Source: Henriciella sp045287255
GTDB lineage: Bacteria > Pseudomonadota > Alphaproteobacteria > Caulobacterales > Hyphomonadaceae
Direction: 5' to 3'
Length of the DNA stretch: 64,000 nt
NCBI RefSeq assembly: GCF_045287255.1
Contig: NZ_CP137142.1
Span: 1,116,001 to 1,180,000, forward strand
Part shown: positions 61,863-64,000 of the stretch, in pieces
How positions within the stretch are numbered: the stretch's first letter is position 1
Layout of the letters: every line of letters begins with the position of its first letter
Made by a program: the position numbers and the translations under genes
Notes under the pieces: generated by a model
What the model was told of the DNA's origin: nothing
What the model saw: the letters and a program-made list of their open reading frames with translations, nothing else
The model's database searches: none

Positions 61863-62042
61863 TTTCAAGTTAAAAGATGAACATATTGCGTCTTAGAACA
61901 GAAAGAATGCAGCTTTCCGCAGGCTTTGCAGATCAAAGTATGAGCGTTAGCCATGTTCCGTGATTGCCTTGTCATTGACTTCATCGCCAATCTCAAACAG
62001 TTACAAATGCAACCTTTTGATCTGCCGACAGGAGTATAGGCC

Positions 62043-63053
62043 ATGAAACTCGCCAGTCTGAAGAATGGAACCCGGGATGGCCGGCTCGTAGTTGTCAGTC
62101 GTGATTTGACGCGCGCCACGGATGCCGCGCGCATTGTCCCGACCTTGCAAGCCGCCCTTGATGACTGGGAAACCGTTGCGCCACGTCTGGCGCGTATGGC
62201 AGAGGGCGTTGAGCTTGGCTCTGTCCCGACCTTCCGGTTCCATGAGCATGAGTGTGAGAGCCCACTGCCACGGGCTTATCAGTGGGCCGATGGCAGCGCC
62301 TATATCAACCATGTTGAACTTGTCCGCAAAGCGCGTGGCGCAGAAGTGCCTGAGAGCTTTTATGATGACCCGCTAATGTATCAGGGTGGCAGCGATGCCT
62401 TCCTCGGCCCGCGCGATGACATTCCCCTCGGCGACCCGGCCTGGGGTTGTGACATGGAAGGGGAAATCGCAGTCATCACTGACGATGTCCCGATGGGCGT
62501 GAGTGAGCAGGACGCAGCCAGCCACATTAAGCTGATCATGCTCTGCAATGATGTGTCCCTGCGTGGGCTGATCCCGGCAGAGCTCGCCAAGGGGTTTGGC
62601 TTCTTCCAGTCCAAGCCGCCAAGTGCGTTTAGCCCGGTTGCGGTGACGCCAGATGAGTTGGGCGAGGCCTGGCGCGATGCGCTCGTGCACTTGCCGCTCC
62701 GCGTTGACTATAGAGGCGAACCCTTCGGACGCGCAGAAGCCGGAATCGATGCCACGTTCAGTCTGGCGCGGCTCGTGGCACACGCAGCCAAGACGCGGCC
62801 ATTGACGGCTGGTACGGTGATTGGATCGGGCACCGTCTCGAATAAAGGTAGTGATGGTGGTCCTGGCAAACCTGTCAGCGAAGGCGGCTTGGGTTACTCT
62901 TGCATCGCCGAGATCCGCATGATCGAAAAGATTGCGACAGGTGAGTTTAAAACGCCTTTCATGTCGGCTGGAGACACTGTCCGGATTGAGATGATGGACA
63001 AGGATGGCCACTCAATTTTTGGCGCAATCGAGCAAACCGTGAAAGCTGTTTAG
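62043..63053 (+). CDS. Fumarylacetoacetate hydrolase family protein
   Basis: A 336-residue FAH-fold enzyme acting on C-C bonds of 1,3-diketones. The metal-binding part is GCDMEGEIAVITDDVP with preceding DIPLGDPAW, and the C-terminal SGGLGYS-like region (EGGLGYSCIAEIRMIE) is typical. Metal ligand Asp and Glu are in this text. It lacks the N-terminal SH3-like domain of true fumarylacetoacetase, so a true tyrosine-degradation role is uncertain. ATG 62043 has AGGAG nine bases upstream. Confidence 0.88.
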   Translation: MKLASLKNGTRDGRLVVVSRDLTRATDAARIVPTLQAALDDWETVAPRLARMAEGVELGSVPTFRFHEHECESPLPRAYQWADGSAYINHVELVRKARGAEVPESFYDDPLMYQGGSDAFLGPRDDIPLGDPAWGCDMEGEIAVITDDVPMGVSEQDAASHIKLIMLCNDVSLRGLIPAELAKGFGFFQSKPPSAFSPVAVTPDELGEAWRDALVHLPLRVDYRGEPFGRAEAGIDATFSLARLVAHAAKTRPLTAGTVIGSGTVSNKGSDGGPGKPVSEGGLGYSCIAEIRMIEKIATGEFKTPFMSAGDTVRIEMMDKDGHSIFGAIEQTVKAV

Positions 63054-63081
63054 GGCTATCTGCAAAAACCTGAAATCGGCA

Positions 63082-63111
63082 TTGGACAAGCAGGGCAGGG
63101 GCGGTTACATA
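63082..63111 (+). promoter_or_regulatory. Possible promoter of tRNA-Phe
   Basis: TTGGAC (63082-63087) and TACATA (63106-63111) are 18 bases apart, with a GC-rich discriminator. It lies 20 bases before the tRNA. Confidence 0.4.
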
Positions 63112-63131
63112 GCCGCTTCCCCATCTGGCCC

Positions 63132-63206
63132 GCCCGGGTAGCTCAGGGGTAGAGCAGCGGATTGAAAATCCGCGTGTCGGTGGTTCAAATCCGCCCCCGG
63201 GCACCA
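63132..63206 (+). tRNA. tRNA-Phe (anticodon GAA)
   Basis: A complete 75-nt cloverleaf with encoded CCA. Acceptor GCCCGGG pairs with CCCGGGC, D-stem GCTC/GAGC, anticodon stem GCGGA/TCCGC around TTGAAAA (anticodon GAA), and T-stem GGTGG/CCGCC. Confidence 0.98.
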
Positions 63207-63372
63207 TGTTTTCTTGGTTTACACGCTCAGTTGGCGCTGTTTTGAGGCGTTTATGCCTGTTCTCTGCTCCGCGCTGAGGCGGAGAGAATGTTGACCATTG
63301 GGTTAATGTATCGGTTTAAAAATCGACCCTTATATTGGGTGTGTTGCAAGTATATTTGTTTATTCAAACTGC

Positions 63373-64000
63373 ATGCGCAATGATATTTTTTCAACTAATA
63401 ATTCTATTCGTAGCGTAAAAGACCGTTCGCAGCGTGTGGCGTTCTGGGTCTCGATCACCGGATTGATCGGCAATACGCTGATATTCTTAATATACATTTC
63501 TAATGATGATTTGAATGCATTCTTATGCTTCAATTACGCTTTCTATACGGTCGCGATAAGTCTCATCGCGTGGAGCAGCTATAATAATCGATATTTCTCG
63601 CTTGTTTTGGGGCTGGGGGTCTTGGCCATTTACCTCCACATGTGGGGAACGACCTTCTATGATGCTTTTGTTGGCAATGCCTCCATCCTGAGTTTCCCGA
63701 CCCTTTTGCTGGTCCCACTATGCCTGATCCTCGTCTCAAACCATAGGGCCTTGATTTTCTATGCGCTGTTTCAGGCGGCGGCGGTCTATCTCTATGCCGA
63801 GCATTTCCTGGCCGGTGTGTACGGCTTTGACGCCGAGATTGTCGATACAAGCTCTTTGGCTGTTCTACTGGCGGTCTTGTCGAGCTTATCGCTGGCCGTG
63901 CTGGCGATCGTTTCATACTCCAGAGAGAAAACCGACAAGCGCTTGCTGCGTCTTGTGAAGGAAACCGAGCGTTTAGCCGCAGAAGATCCGCTGACGGGGC
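63373..64000 (+). CDS. Membrane-bound diguanylate cyclase, N-terminal part (truncated by window)
   Basis: A protein of at least 209 residues continuing beyond the window. The first 185 residues contain about six hydrophobic segments, a MASE-like membrane sensor, then a short linker RLLRLVKETERLAAE and DPLTG, the start of a GGDEF domain that makes c-di-GMP. The GGDEF residues themselves are outside. ATG 63373; the upstream 166 bases are AT-rich and hold the promoter. No ligand is predictable. Confidence 0.8.
   Translation, partial: MRNDIFSTNNSIRSVKDRSQRVAFWVSITGLIGNTLIFLIYISNDDLNAFLCFNYAFYTVAISLIAWSSYNNRYFSLVLGLGVLAIYLHMWGTTFYDAFVGNASILSFPTLLLVPLCLILVSNHRALIFYALFQAAAVYLYAEHFLAGVYGFDAEIVDTSSLAVLLAVLSSLSLAVLAIVSYSREKTDKRLLRLVKETERLAAEDPLTG

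Overview
The window is a chromosomal stretch of an alphaproteobacterium, most likely near Caulobacterales/Maricaulales/Hyphomonadales. The pointers are a Caulobacter-type RNase E (acidic insert in the S1 domain and a C-terminal GWW motif), a CC0125/CC1285-like lipoprotein, two DUF6491 proteins, a PleC/DivJ-like histidine kinase and a four-domain-type small SRP RNA. No phage, plasmid backbone, transposase or CRISPR array was seen. Genes are densely packed on both strands and the base composition is moderately GC-rich throughout.

Layout. 1-5.1 kb: 3' end of pepN, a membrane histidine kinase, then a leftward pair made of a TIR-ParA fusion and a membrane-anchored trypsin-like protease. 5.2-9.8 kb: class II DAHP synthase, MATE transporter, HU, an unrecognised 304-residue protein and a TonB-box lipoprotein. 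9.9-14.7 kb: MDR oxidoreductase, a Gfo/Idh/MocA plus DegT sugar-modification pair, and a diheme peroxidase with a cadherin-like front end. 14.8-21.9 kb: NAD+ synthetase, a LysR/AhpD-type divergent pair, DoxX-like and YHS proteins, sulfatase and NudC. 21.9-24.3 kb: SRP RNA and the ruvX-fmt-truA operon. 24.3-31.1 kb: gatC, gatA and gatB, interrupted by an ArsR/outer-membrane-channel pair and two DUF6491 paralogues. 31.1-37.4 kb: lipoprotein, a probable unannotated small RNA with a strong terminator, a perfect 21-bp inverted repeat, hisC-tyrA, a porin, and a methyltransferase/P-II/membrane-protein operon. 37.4-46.5 kb: gloB and cupin, S9 peptidase, TauD dioxygenase, mmsB, map, a BLUF photoreceptor followed by an unknown repeat protein and a small K+ channel, and a DUF2157-like protein. 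46.7-54.9 kb: pccA, two DUF805 proteins, rpmF, FAD monooxygenase and rne. 55-64 kb: a structured leader with a small ORF before an ornithine-decarboxylase-like gene, a TetR/RND/HlyD efflux operon with a visible operator, an FAH-family hydrolase, tRNA-Phe and the front of a diguanylate cyclase.

Most of the region is core metabolism and translation (tRNA amidation, formylation, pseudouridylation, SRP, L32, RNase E). The best candidates for something new are the TIR-ParA/protease pair, the small RNA at 31.7-31.85 kb, and the leader of the decarboxylase gene. Five convergent gene pairs share a self-complementary 4-bp stop (CTAG or TTAA), which is a recurrent architecture here.
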